A DNA stretch of 64,000 nt from Eriocheir sinensis (GCF_024679095.1 NC_066509.1:19746825-19810824), one strand, 5' to 3'. Shown: positions 22,600 to 33,055, numbered from the stretch's first letter. The notes: generated from the sequence alone by a model not told the origin. Translations and numbers: made by a program.

Positions 22600-25188
22600 A
22601 GACTATAGTACCGTTTAGCCTCACAGAAGATGTTTTAGCTACATTATATAAAGCACGGAATTTAACTGCTTCTTTAGCTTGAGATGTTATTCAAATGTCA
22701 CCTGAGTATCCAGCTGTAAAAGCAATAAAATACACACTCTTTAATTTTGAAAACGTATTCAGTTCATTGTCGCATCATCTAAGAAAAGTTTTAGGCTATG
22801 TGATGACTACTAACCCAAACAAGCTGCATGCTTCTATGAATTATATATAAAAAAACGGGAAATATTATTTTATAACGATCCTTGTCTAATATCTTATTTG
22901 GTACCGCGACCCAGGCTTAAGTTGATGCTATTCATGCAAAAATAGAGTACTAGAGTCATTAACTGAAAAAATGTTATATAGTTAAATGTTTATTATGGAA
23001 AACTCAACATCGTTAAGTAATATGCATGCCATGCAATCTGCCTTTAATAGGCTATATTCAGCTGTAGATGTATTGAACCAAGTTGTGCGCCATTTTACTA
23101 TAGACTTTGGCATTAGGAAGAGAAAAAAGCTCCTACAAGCATTGTTATATTTTGACTTAGCATTGAGACACATAAGACCAGGTATACAAGATTTAAAGTT
23201 GAGTCTGCAGGCTCCCCTGCAAACATACATAACTCCAACCATTATGTGAGACAAACAGTTGTTCAGCACATTCAAGGAAGCCTAGGTTCGGCCTCCAGGT
23301 CTTTTGTGCCTGCAGTTCCTGATTTTTTAGCTTTATATAGGGATGTAATAACTGTCCTCCAGGACAACGGCTTTGCACGATTCTCGTAATTTATGTTTCA
23401 CCAAACCTTTACGAGGAGATCCGATTGACACCTTTGATGTCTTTCGAATCGACTCCCTTCCATTTTCTGTGCAGAATAGCACTTACTTTCTTATGTATAG
23501 TGTTGATTCAAGATATATTGCCTTCAGTGAGAATAGGAAAATATATCTTCTGCTTTCTAGTATAAAACACTGTAACAAGAATAACCATATGTTAGTTTGT
23601 CCTCCCACAGGCCCCGACCATGAGGCTAGTAACGCAGCCTCTTGTGAATCGACTGCTTTCTTGAAACATGAGTCAGTGATCAACCTCTGCCACACAATAG
23701 TCTTGAAAACATTTCCCCCTATGTTTATAAAAGCTCCTGGCTACTGGACCTGTTCACTTGCCTCCCCCATCACTCTGACACTCACATGCCATAACCTGTA
23801 AACAGACATACTGTCAGCTTGACGGGTAGTGGTATATTGACGCTTCGGCAAGGTTCTCTTCGCAGTGCTGAGTCCATCCCCCTACAGGAGCTAACAGCTG
23901 GCTTGCACCTAGGGATTGTCGTTTTGGACCTTTTTCTTTGTCCCGGGATTCCGGGATAAATTTTGCCCTTATCCCTGGATCCCGTGATTTCCCGGGATTT
24001 TCAATTGTCTAAAATTGCACATTATACCTAGTTTCACGTTCAGATTTTTGATGTGCTTAACATTAATAGATATGCAAAAATATTACTGTAGATTGACTGT
24101 CTTATTAATTCCACTTAATATTTAATTCCAAATTTTCAGCATACACTTTGTTTCTCAACAAAGTAAAAGGAATAAGAATAAGAGCTAGTATATGCTGCGT
24201 TTACTACTTTTTTTTCTGCTTCCGAATTCCAATGTGAATGACAATGTGAATTATAGTTCATTATCGCTGATAAAGAAAGAAAGAAAAAAAACCCATTTGT
24301 TTCCATGTATACCCAGTGAAATGAAAAGAGTACTTAATGACAGAAAATTTAATAAAAATAAATGAAGAAAAATTAAACGTATGCATTCTTTATTTATAAT
24401 ATGAACTAAATGATTAAGAAGTATCTCATAGAATAAGATCTTATTTAACACAAGCAAATTTCCATAAAATGAAAGCAATAAATGACAGTAAGTTTAATCA
24501 AATGAATGAATAAAAAATAAAACATACATGTTCTGCATTCCTGTGTAAACTAAAATGATTAATAAACAATCGAGCATGTATGGAATTTTGATAATAAGAT
24601 CATAAATAACACGAACAATTTTCCATAAAATAAAAACAATAATTAATGACATAAAATTAAATTAAATGAATTAATCAAAAGGAAAATTATATTCTGCATT
24701 CATATAGCATCTATGCCATGGCTGCTTTATAATACTCAAGAGAATACCTAAACAGTAAGTCCTTCCATCACAGTTTTCAAACACACACAAAACACTCTCA
24801 CGGGACACCCTGTATATACATATAAATAGAAGCACAAGTTCACAAGTTCACAACTATCCTGCAGTCAAATTTGTCTTTTTTTTTTTTATACTTAATTTCA
24901 TGATTTTTCATCTCGGGATTTCCCGGGATTTGCAAAAATATCCCGGGATTATTAAACCTTGAAAATTGTCCGGGATCCCGGGATCCCGGGAAACAAACCC
25001 TACAGTTGCACCCCCTAAATTATGTGGTCGAGCCGGATCAGCCCTTTCAACCCGTAATCCATTGGTGGATTGTCTTCGCCATTGTCGTGATCCTGGTTCT
25101 TCTGCTGGTGACGTCTGCCGGGTATTCCTATGTCCTGCGCTATTCACGCGACGCCTGCTTCCAGACTAAAGACCACTGCAGTCAATGA
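22600..25188 (+). pseudogene. env-like ORF3 remnant of the provirus
   Basis: Downstream of integrase and upstream of the 3' LTR lie discontinuous open segments (22986-23249, 23373-23801, 25006-25188) in the position of an envelope-type ORF. The middle segment is Cys-containing. The last carries one strongly hydrophobic stretch of about 20 residues (near 25060-25125) followed by a short basic/polar tail and a stop at 25186-25188, as expected of a membrane-anchored glycoprotein C-terminus. Several stops and frame changes, plus the hAT-like insertion at 23910-25002, break it. Homology to a specific envelope family cannot be asserted by eye; the assignment rests on position, the membrane segment and genome order. 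Confidence 0.6.
23910..25002. mobile_element. hAT-like non-autonomous DNA transposon in env
   Basis: The ends are TAGGGATTG and CAAACCCTA. The subterminal regions on both sides are rich in TCCCGGGAT motifs (23940-24000 and 24915-24990) in inverted relation. Flanks are CTTGCACC (23902-23909) and GTTGCACC (25005-25012), a 7-of-8 match with a 2-bp offset on the right, suggesting an 8-bp hAT-type duplication. The interior is AT-rich with no transposase. Open env sequence on either side joins across the element, which supports insertion. Confidence 0.7.
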
Positions 25189-25239
25189 AATGAAATGCTT
25201 ATCTTCTACACCAACAACTGAGAGATCTCAGGGGCGAGA

Positions 25240-25258
25240 TCTTCCGGAAGGGGAAGTA
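25240..25258 (+). promoter_or_regulatory. polypurine tract of provirus
   Basis: GGAAGGGGAAG directly before the TGTCGGG start of the 3' LTR copy at 25259. This is the expected plus-strand primer position. Confidence 0.55.
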
Positions 25259-25421
25259 TGTCGGGAACCAGAAAACGAACAAACATAACGGTACAGAGTA
25301 AACATCTCATAGGACAAACACTAACAAAGAGGGAAACAACGAGGATAAAGGAAAACAGATACCCAGAGAGGAATGAGAGATATACAACTGTGTAAACATC
25401 TGACAGGACAAACACTAATTG
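25259..25421 (+). repeat. 3' LTR fragment of gypsy provirus
   Basis: It matches 11849-12018 with few substitutions and one indel of about 15 bp near 25285. It ends abruptly at GGACAAACACTAA, where LINE family C sequence begins. Confidence 0.8.
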
Positions 25422-25424
25422 GTG

Positions 25425-25853
25425 CAGTCTGAATTTACTTGTCTACACTTGAGTTTTATGCCATTGTTCCTCGTTCGCTAAATGTCATCGATCATAAACA
25501 ATTTTGATCTGTCTACATTCGTGAAACCATTAAGTATTTTAAAACATTCGATCAGTCTTCCTCGGAGGCGACGTTTCTCAAAGGAGAACATGTTAAGGGT
25601 GGAAAGCCTTTCTTCGTATGATTTGTTGAGCAAGGAAGGGATCATTTTTGTTGCCCGACGTTGAGCACCTTCTAATTTAGCAATCTCTTTTGTATGGTGA
25701 GGAGACCAAAACTGTACCGCATATTTCAAGTGGGGTTTGACTAAACTATTGTAGAGCGGAAGCGTTAAATCTTTATTCTTGAATAAAAAGTTTCTTTTAA
25801 TGAAGCCCAACATTCTGTTCGCTTTATTTGCTGCATCGATGCATTGCTGTGAG

Positions 25854-25859
<6 letters not shown>
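25425..25859 (-). pseudogene. LINE family C, ORF2 C-terminal fragment
   Basis: The minus strand encodes CIDAANKANRMLGFIKRNF, YNSLVKPHLKYAVQFWSPHH, RRATKMIPSLLNKSYEERLSTLNMFSFEKRR and FKILNGFTNVDRSKLF. It is nearly identical to 46.9-47.35 kb. The 5' truncation point (25859) abuts (GA)n, and the 3' part is lost at the LTR junction. It is truncated at both ends. Confidence 0.88.

Positions 25860-25929
<70 letters not shown>
25859..25929 (+). repeat. (GA)n microsatellite
   Basis: Pure GA tract of about 70 bp, contiguous with the LINE C truncation point. Confidence 0.97.
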
Positions 25930-25933
<4 letters not shown>

Positions 25934-25981
25934 TCATACGCGGCAATAAGTTTTGTATAAGTGTTATGATAATATATTAAA

Positions 25982-26165
25982 CTCCTCCCCCTCCTCCTCT
26001 TCCTCCTCCCCCCTCTCCTTCTCCTGCTTCTTCTCCTCCTTCTCCTCCTCCTTCTCCTCCTCGTCTTCCTTCCTCTCTCTCCTTCTCCTTCTTCTTCTCC
26101 TTCTCCTCCTCCTTCTCCTCCTCCTCCCCCACTCTTCCTCCTTCTCCTCCTCCTCCTCCTCATTC
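25982..26165 (+). repeat. (TCC)n-rich imperfect microsatellite
   Basis: CTC/CTT triplets interspersed for about 180 bp, ending roughly 70 bp before the LINE A ORF1 start. Confidence 0.9.
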
Positions 26166-26236
26166 CGCTCTCAGCTGCCTTGCTGAACAGAGGTGTTTCG
26201 ATCTTCGCTCCTACCAGGTGTCGCAGTCAGGTCACG

Positions 26237-27340
26237 ATGCCCTACGCCAATCGTTATGTTTGCCACTCCTGCAAAAGGGAGTTCACGAAGGACTTCCTCA
26301 ACAAGGAGAACGATGAGTATATTGTATGTTTCTTCTATGAAACTGAACACAAGGTAAGTGTTAAATTAGAAGCGTTAGATAGTAAATTACAGCTTCTGGA
26401 GGGGGTGCTAGGTTTAGATGGTGCGAGTGTCGGGGAGGGAGATTTTAAGGTTGTTGAAAAGGTAGAGAGTTTGGAAGATAGAGTGGGTGAGGTAGAGAAG
26501 AAGGTAGAAACATTAGATTCCTTCCAGCCTGTTAGAAAAGGGGGAAAGGCTGTAGCAGTAGATGTTAGTTACATTGGGGTCATGACGAGAAACAGGTTTC
26601 AGGTGTTAGGAGACCAAGTTGAGAATTATCCTAGTATCGTTCTTGTCGGGGACAGCTTAGTTAGGCAGCAGGACCGTGAGTTTTGTAGGAAGGGAGCGAC
26701 GCGTCGCCATGTTGTTTTCCCAGGAACCAGAATTGAGGACGTAGCTGAGAAGGTTGACGACTTAGTCGCTACTACCTCAGAGGAGACAATGTTTGTCTAC
26801 GTGGTAGGAACAAACAATGTATCGAAAGGTAGATCAGAGGAAATTGTAGACAAATATAGGAAATTTGTCGGAAAACTAAAAGAAAGCAGGAGACGTTATG
26901 TAGTATGTGGTTTGCTCCCCCGCCATGATGTTAACTCCCTCATTCTCAGTAGAATGCTGGGGATAAACGAACGTGTCAGAGATTTGTGTAATAGTAAGGG
27001 AGTCATGTTTATGGACGTATGGGATCATTTTATTCATGACAGAAGCCTGTTTGCAAACGATGGCCTTCATCTAAATTGTGTGGGCAAGGCGAGGCTAGGC
27101 AGAGTGTTAGATGAGGATATTTCGAAAGAGCTAAGACAGATGCAACAACGAGGTGAGGTAGCTTCCGGCTTAGCCGGGGGGAAACCACACCCTGATAGTG
27201 AGGTCAGGCCGCAGGTGTACAGTACTGCGCAGGATGTCAGGTCACCAGACGCACAGGTGAGTGGTACTGAGGTAGCAGTGAGATCAACAGCCACGCAGGT
27301 GGTTGGTGAGGTAGGGGTAATTGAGGATAGTCAGATCTGA
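26237..27340 (+). CDS. LINE family A ORF1 with zinc-finger and SGNH-esterase-like domain
   Basis: A 367-residue intact frame. I start at ATG 26237 (MPYANRYVCHSC) because the related ORF1 at 52420 starts the same way just before its Cys pair; an upstream in-frame ATG at 26180 exists. Residues about 8-32 form a Cys-rich finger (C-x2-C, then a further Cys). Residues 35-100 are heptad-like (SVKLEALDSKLQLLEG, VESLEDRVGEVEKKVETL), so coiled coil and trimerisation are likely. The C-terminal half has SGNH/GDSL hydrolase blocks: VGDSLV with nucleophile Ser140, GTNN at 191-194 (usually GxND), and DGLHLN with Asp275 and His278. ORF1 proteins with esterase domains are known from CR1-type LINEs, where they are thought to act in RNP or membrane association. 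It is the only long intact ORF1 here, upstream of a broken ORF2. Confidence 0.85.
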   Translation: MPYANRYVCHSCKREFTKDFLNKENDEYIVCFFYETEHKVSVKLEALDSKLQLLEGVLGLDGASVGEGDFKVVEKVESLEDRVGEVEKKVETLDSFQPVRKGGKAVAVDVSYIGVMTRNRFQVLGDQVENYPSIVLVGDSLVRQQDREFCRKGATRRHVVFPGTRIEDVAEKVDDLVATTSEETMFVYVVGTNNVSKGRSEEIVDKYRKFVGKLKESRRRYVVCGLLPRHDVNSLILSRMLGINERVRDLCNSKGVMFMDVWDHFIHDRSLFANDGLHLNCVGKARLGRVLDEDISKELRQMQQRGEVASGLAGGKPHPDSEVRPQVYSTAQDVRSPDAQVSGTEVAVRSTATQVVGEVGVIEDSQI

Positions 27341-27379
27341 CGCGCTATTCCAATTCCAGTGAAACGACAGTTGATAGAT

Positions 27380-30129
27380 GGCGCACACTCGACGAACAAA
27401 TCAAACATCTTTTATGTAAATGCCCGTAGCATCATTCAGAAGCGTAGCCAATTGATAATACATGCAATTACTGAAAACCTGACTTCATTTTGATCACGGA
27501 GACATGGCTGAATATGCGCGATAAACATCACCAGGTGAAGTAGCTATAAATGGTTACAATGCGTTTGCTAAGTGTCGTTTACACAAAATAGGAGTTGTAA
27601 TAATATATGCGAAAAATTATTTAGAAGTCATTCAGCTAAACATTGCCGAAACAGAGGCTTATGATTCATTGTATGTACAAGCAACGATCAATAATGAAAA
27701 GTATGTTCTGGGCGTAGTTTACCGACCTCCTAAATCAAATGAAAACATTGATGGAAATCTCTACGCAGAGATAAATAGAGTTATCAGAAATAAAATGCAA
27801 TAATATGCGGTGACTTCAATAACCCTCCGTTAACTGGAATACACTTTCTGGCGACAGAGAAGGCGAAAGATTAATTAACTTTGCACAAAATTCATTTCTT
27901 AATAAAACTGTTACCATGCCGACACGCGGAAATAATATTCTTGATTTAATCTTCGCGACCGATAGTCATCTCATAACTGCCTGTGAGGTAGGCCAGCCAT
28001 TTGCAGGCAGCGACCACAACATAATAAGATGTGCTTTGAATATTGAAACAAAAGCACGAGGAAACTCACTCTTAATACCTAATTACAGTAAAGCAAATTT
28101 TACGGACCTAAAAAGAGAACTGGCTTCAGTAAATTGGAATCATTTGCTCAACAACGTCAGAGTTCAAGAAATGTATAATCGTTTTACTGCACACATCACA
28201 GCGAGTGTAAATAAATTCATTCCACTCAAGCCGCGAAGGACGGATAATCAAAAACCGTTGTGATGAATAATTACCTACAAAAATCATCGTCGAAAAAATA
28301 AAATTCTATGAGAAATATAAACTGACACATAATCCACAGGATCATACTAATTACATCAATGTCAAGAGAGAGTGCGAAAAGAAAATCAGAAAACAGAAAC
28401 GCGAATATGAGATTAAAATACATTAAGAAACAAACAAAAATGTTAAAATAATATCGGCCCACTACTATTAAGTGGCAATACGATTAGTGATGATAAAGGC
28501 ATGGCGTCGGTCCGAAAGTCAACCTTTAGTACCGTATTTACAAAGGAAAACATGATATCGATTCCAGCCCCGAAGAAAATTTTTCAAGGCCCTGAAGAAC
28601 ATGAGCTTGCATTGACCGAAATTGATATCAGCGAAGTGCGTGCGTACCTGCAGAAAATTGATCCAAATAAATCTCCGGGCCCCGATAATTTATCTCCTCG
28701 CGTGTTGAGAGAATGTAGTCAATAGCTAGAATTACCCATAACATTAATATTCAACAAGTCATTAGCACAGGCCAATGTGCCTCCCGAGTGGAAAAAGGCC
28801 AATATTACCCCGATCTTTAAAAAAGGAGACAAAAAACAAGCCAGTAATTATCGTCCTATCAGCCTTACGTCTGTCCTAATTGAACTATTCGAAAAAATAA
28901 TCAGGGATAAAATGATCACTTTCCTTGAAACAAATGATTTGATAACTGATAGTCATCATGGATTTCGTAGTAATCGGTCTTGCCTTACCAACCTATTAAC
29001 CTTTTTCAACGATGTTTATACATGTTGGGACGCCCGAAGCCCATATGACGTAATTTACCTAGATTTTCAGAAAGCGTTTGATAAAGTTCCTCACATTAGG
29101 CTTATTTCAAAACTGCGTTCCCACGGTATTAACGACCATCTATGTGCGTGGATTCATGACTGGCTCACCAACAGAGAACAACGTGTAGTTCTTAATGGTG
29201 AAGCATCGGATTGGTAACCCGTCACCAGTGGCGCGCCCCAAGGTTCGGTCCTGGGGCCAACACTATTCATAATTTACGTGAACGACTTAGAAACTGATAT
29301 CCTATCAAAAGTAGCCAAATTCGCCGACGACACCAAATTAGGAGGTACGGTAATGAACAGTCAAAGTTGCGAGAACATTCAATCAGACTTAATAAGACTT
29401 GCCGACTGGAGCGAACAATGGCAAATGAGTTTTAACGTAGATAAATGTAAAGTAATGAACATAGGTGAAAAAAATCCTAACTTTAAATATCAGATTCAAG
29501 GACATGAGCTCAGCGAAGTAAAACAAGAAAACGATCTTGGTGTCATTATCAGTAACACTCTTAAAATGAGTGATCAATGTTCTGCAGTGAGTAAAAAAGC
29601 CAATATGATGTTGGGATTAATCTCAAGAAACTTTGATTATAAATCACCCAAACTTATGAAGAGATTATATTTAGCATTTGTAAGACCACACCTAGAATAC
29701 GCCGTTCAGTTCTGGTCACCGAACTATATCAAAGATCAAGTTTTGCTAGAAAAGATACAGCGACGAGCTACCAAACAAATTCCAGCGCTGCGAAACTTGC
29801 CATATGACGAGCGTTTAAAGCGTTTAGATATGTTTTCCCTAAAAAAGCGAAGGATAAGAGGGGACTTAATTTAAGTGTTCAAAATCCTTAATGGATTCGA
29901 CAACATTAACCTGGATAGTCTATTTCAAAGAGACACCAACACAAGAACACGCAGCAATGGTATGAAGTTAAAGGGAAATCGATGTAACACATTGGTTTGC
30001 AGAAGTTTTTTCAGTAACAGAGTCGTCGATCACTGGAATGGACTCCCACCGTCAGTAGCTAGCGCACAGCGTATCAGTAGCTTTAATTCTTCTTTGGATA
30101 AGTACTTCAGGGATATAAGATTATACTGA
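27380..30129 (+). pseudogene. LINE family A ORF2 (APE endonuclease and RT)
   Basis: The endonuclease N-terminus (FYVNARSIIQKRSQL) starts about 27405 and is frame-broken until about 27915. From 27916 to 30129 one frame is kept, with nonsense codons at 28261, 28723, 29215 and 29872. Blocks: GNNILDLIFATDS and GSDHNIIRC (endonuclease), KSPGPDNLSPRVL, WKKANITPIFKKGDK, NYRPISLTSV, YLDFQKAFDKVPH (motif A), [13 protein letters not shown] (motif B), FADDTK (motif C), RRATKQIPALRNLPYDERLKR and FFSNRVVDHWNGLP. It is CR1/L2-like by its C-terminal region. Only stops, not large deletions, inactivate the RT part, so this copy is fairly young. The minus-strand copy at 5.8-7.1 kb is the same family. Confidence 0.92.
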
Positions 30130-30175
30130 CCCTTTTTCGCATGTTTTCAGACAAATTGCAGCAAGACCTCAATCT

Positions 30176-30467
30176 ATATTCATATAATTCTCCCCCACAA
30201 CCTAGACTGCAAGTAGCGAAAGTCAACAATAGAGTAAAGCAACAGTTAATGTCCGCATGACAGGTGGAGTGAGGTGGGTGCAATAAGGTGACAGGTTACT
30301 GGTGCCGTGCCTAATACCGCCGGTAAAACGAGGATCAAGCCTCCACCTGTGCCCCTGAAACTACACCTCACACATCGTGAGTATTAGGGGGGATTCTGGG
30401 GCTGCCCTGTGTAGGCCACTCGGCCTCTTCCAGCCTCCCTGTATTTCTATGTTCTTATGTTCTTATG
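30176..30467 (+). mobile_element. short CR1/L2-like 3' tail (family B) in LINE A UTR
   Basis: About 290 bp ending with hairpin AGGCC-ACTC-GGCCT (30413-30426) and TTCTTATG octamers (30449-30466), as at 21.74-21.79 kb. Flanks TAATTCTCCCCCACA (30184) and TAATTTTCCCCCACA (30476) look like a target-site duplication, so boundaries shift slightly depending on how it is assigned. Confidence 0.75.
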
Positions 30468-30701
30468 TAATGAAGTAATTTTCCCCCACAGCTTAGGTTA
30501 CCAGTAATGTAAGTTAAGGGTAGTAATTTCCTCTTATTTCTCTCTTTACTGTAAAATTTCCATGTCCCTCTCTTCCTTAAAGGTACATGGTGTTCTCTTC
30601 TAACTATTTCCTGCCGGCACGTTGCCGGAGGGAGAGGTGGGTGGGGAGGAGCCTTCATCTATTCTGTCCTGTCCTACCACACGTAGATTACTAGTAGCGG
30701 T

Positions 30702-31072
30702 ATTTTTTTTTTTTTTTTTTTTTTTTACATCATGACCTTTTGCGCCGGTAGGCTTTTTCCCGGTGGATCCTGATGGTCGGCCCAAGGTTTCTTCCCGGTG
30801 GGGCCTGATGGTCGGCCCAGCCCGTTCTGGCGCAGGCGAGTGTTAATAGTGGCGCCATCTTCCATTGGCTCATGCTGCCCTCCCGGAGCTCATATTTAAT
30901 CCTAGAATTTAGAGTCCGGGTTGATAGGTGGTCTTCTGGACAGCATGTGGGTAGTTTTAAGCCACTCGGCGGCGGCTGAAAAATCCCAGCTGTGTGGCAC
31001 TGGGCAGGGATTGAACTCTGCCTGTTCTGAACGCGGCGCCGTCACGCTATCCATTCAGCCACCGCCTCCCCT
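30702..31072 (-). mobile_element. tRNA-derived SINE, full-length-like
   Basis: On the minus strand the head reads GGTGGCTGAATGGATAGCG (A box, 31045-31062) and GAGTTCAATCC (B box, 31008-31018), with tRNA-like spacing. A body of about 280 bp follows, with GCCGACCATCAGG repeated twice, and a 25-nt A tail (poly-T at 30702-30726 on the plus strand). It interrupts the LINE A 3' UTR. A 5'-truncated relative lies at 36365-36520. Confidence 0.85.
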
Positions 31073-31479
31073 AAACAGACACCCTCGTCATAGACCGATA
31101 GGTCTTCTGGTGTCTGTTCTTCCTATGTATTCCTATGTATACTCCTCCTCCTCCTTCTCCACATTAATATCCTTCCACCCTGCCCTCTCCTGACATCCTC
31201 TTCCTCCCCTGTACTGTATCCTATCCTTCAATCCTTCCTTCCTCCTCTCCTATTCCCCCTTTCTCCCTCTCTCCCTTCGTTTTACTCCTTTTATGCTGTC
31301 ACAGTTTTACGCCTTCTCGTAATCTCCCTTTTTTCTTCCAATCTGCCTTTTCATTCCTTTATGTATATTTCTATCTTTTCATTATTTTTTCCTTAAAATT
31401 TAATGTTTTGTTCCCTCCTTCTCCTCTCCTTTTACTTTCTCTTCATCATCTCTTCTCTCATACCTCCCCTTCTTCTTTT

Positions 31480-31760
31480 TCCTACCCTTTGTTTCCCTTC
31501 CCTTCCCTTCCCGTCCCTTCCCTTCCCTCCCCTTCCCTTCCCTCCCCTTCCCTTCCTTTCCCTTCGCTTCACTTCCCTTCCCTTCTCTTCTCTTCCTTTC
31601 CCTTACTTTCCCATACCTTCCCTTCCCTTCCCTTCCCTTCCCTTCCCTACCCTTCCCTTCCCTTCCCTCCCCTCCCCTTACTTCCCCATCCCTTCCCTTC
31701 CCTTCCCTTCCCTTCCTATTCTTCCTGTTCCCTTCTCTTCTCTTCCCTTCACATCCCGTC
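31480..31760 (+). repeat. (CCTTC)n pyrimidine repeat
   Basis: Imperfect pentamer CCTTC/CCTTCC array. The long Ser/Pro/Phe ORFs across it are compositional. Flanking 31140-31480 is C/T-rich with nothing recognisable. Confidence 0.85.
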
Positions 31761-31866
31761 CGTCAAATACCCAGCCATTCCCTTCTGTACCCTCATCTTT
31801 CTTTCTCTACCCTTTATTTTTCCGTCCCCTTCACTTGCTTTCCTTCCTTCCTTCCTTTCCTTTCCT

Positions 31867-32057
<191 letters not shown>

Positions 32058-32156
32058 ATTTTTAATTAATCACAAATTTTATAGTTCTGGTTCAGGCTGA
32101 AACTTGATATGCTATATCCGGTGCACCCCTAATTATTTTTTTCATTATATCGATAG

Positions 32157-32190
32157 TAATAATAATAATAATGGTGATGATAATAATAAT

Positions 32191-32269
<79 letters not shown>
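32157..32269 (+). repeat. (AAT)n microsatellite
   Basis: AAT array of about 113 bp with a few interruptions near 32172-32192. Confidence 0.97.
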
Positions 32270-32270
<1 letters not shown>

Positions 32271-32399
32271 CGACATACTGTTATCACCAATTGATGTTCT
32301 CTTACCTGAAATGAGAAATAATGCATCAGTAATTTGCTTAAGGACTGTTTATCAATCTACCTCTCCATCTATCTATCTGTCCTTGTCATGCTACTCATG

Positions 32400-32983
32400 A
32401 AAGGGATGAATGAGGAGGATAATCAGGAAATAAACCCACTTTAGAAAAAAAAACAAGACACAATGGCGTCCGTGTATAATAAAGAATAACACGAAAAGTT
32501 AAGTATTTTACGAAAAAAATGGGAAGGTGGGGGAAAAGAAGACGAAGGAAGACGAGGATGAAGAGGAGGTAGAGATAAATGAATTTGGATGAGGGTGAGA
32601 AGGGAAGACTAAGGAAAATATGAGAAAATGGGAAGAATGGAACAAGTAGAATGTGAAAAGAGGAGGAGGAAAAACAGTAGAAGAACAAGGCCAAGGACAA
32701 GAAGAAAAATAATTGGAAAGGAAACATGAGGGAGAGGAAAAATAGGAAAAGTAAGAAACGTGAAAAATATACAAGTAAAAAAGGAAGGAAGAAAAGAGGA
32801 AGGAAGGGAAGGAAATAAAGGAAGAGTAGAGGGGAAGGGGAGAGAAAAGGAAGAGGCGCAAAGGAGAAATAAATACGTGAATAGGTAATTAAGGAAGAAA
32901 GGAAGGAAAGAAAGGAAGGATTAATGGAATAAAGGAAGAATTGTAAAGAGAAGAAACCAAAAAGGAAGTTGAACGAGAGGTAA

Positions 32984-32985
<2 letters not shown>
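32400..32985. other. purine-rich DNA, no feature recognised
   Basis: The top strand is strongly A/G-biased (GAAGGAAG-type). The ORFs on the minus strand are Phe/Ser/Leu-rich by composition. Confidence 0.55.

Positions 32986-32986
<1 letters not shown>

Positions 32987-33055
<69 letters not shown>
32987..33055 (+). repeat. (AG)n microsatellite
   Basis: Pure AG tract of about 69 bp. Confidence 0.97.

Larger units (their letters stand above)
11849..25421 (+). mobile_element. Ty3/gypsy env-bearing provirus (errantivirus-like), decayed
   Basis: A sequence starting TGTCGGGAACCAGAAAACG at 11849 recurs at 25259 and stays similar for about 165 bp. The second copy is preceded by a purine tract (GGAAGGGGAAG), as expected for a 3' LTR. 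Between them lie protease, RT, RNase H, integrase and an env-like region in canonical gypsy order on the plus strand. Two unrelated insertions interrupt it: a LINE at about 18.09-21.95 kb and a hAT-like element at 23.91-25.00 kb. The 3' LTR is cut at 25421 by a LINE fragment. Every coding region has stops, frame changes or lost catalytic residues, so the copy is inactive. Confidence 0.8.
30130..31140 (+). repeat. LINE A 3' UTR with two nested insertions
   Basis: The 3' UTR matches the reverse complement of 5.80-6.12 kb in three blocks: 30130-30175, 30464-30700 and 31079-31140. The gaps are a CR1-like tail and a SINE. It contains stem CCGGCA-CGT-TGCCGG (30614-30628), terminal hairpin AGACC-GATA-GGTCT (31092-31105), and the 3' repeat CCTATGTATT. 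A (CTC)n tract follows the end at 31140. Confidence 0.85.
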
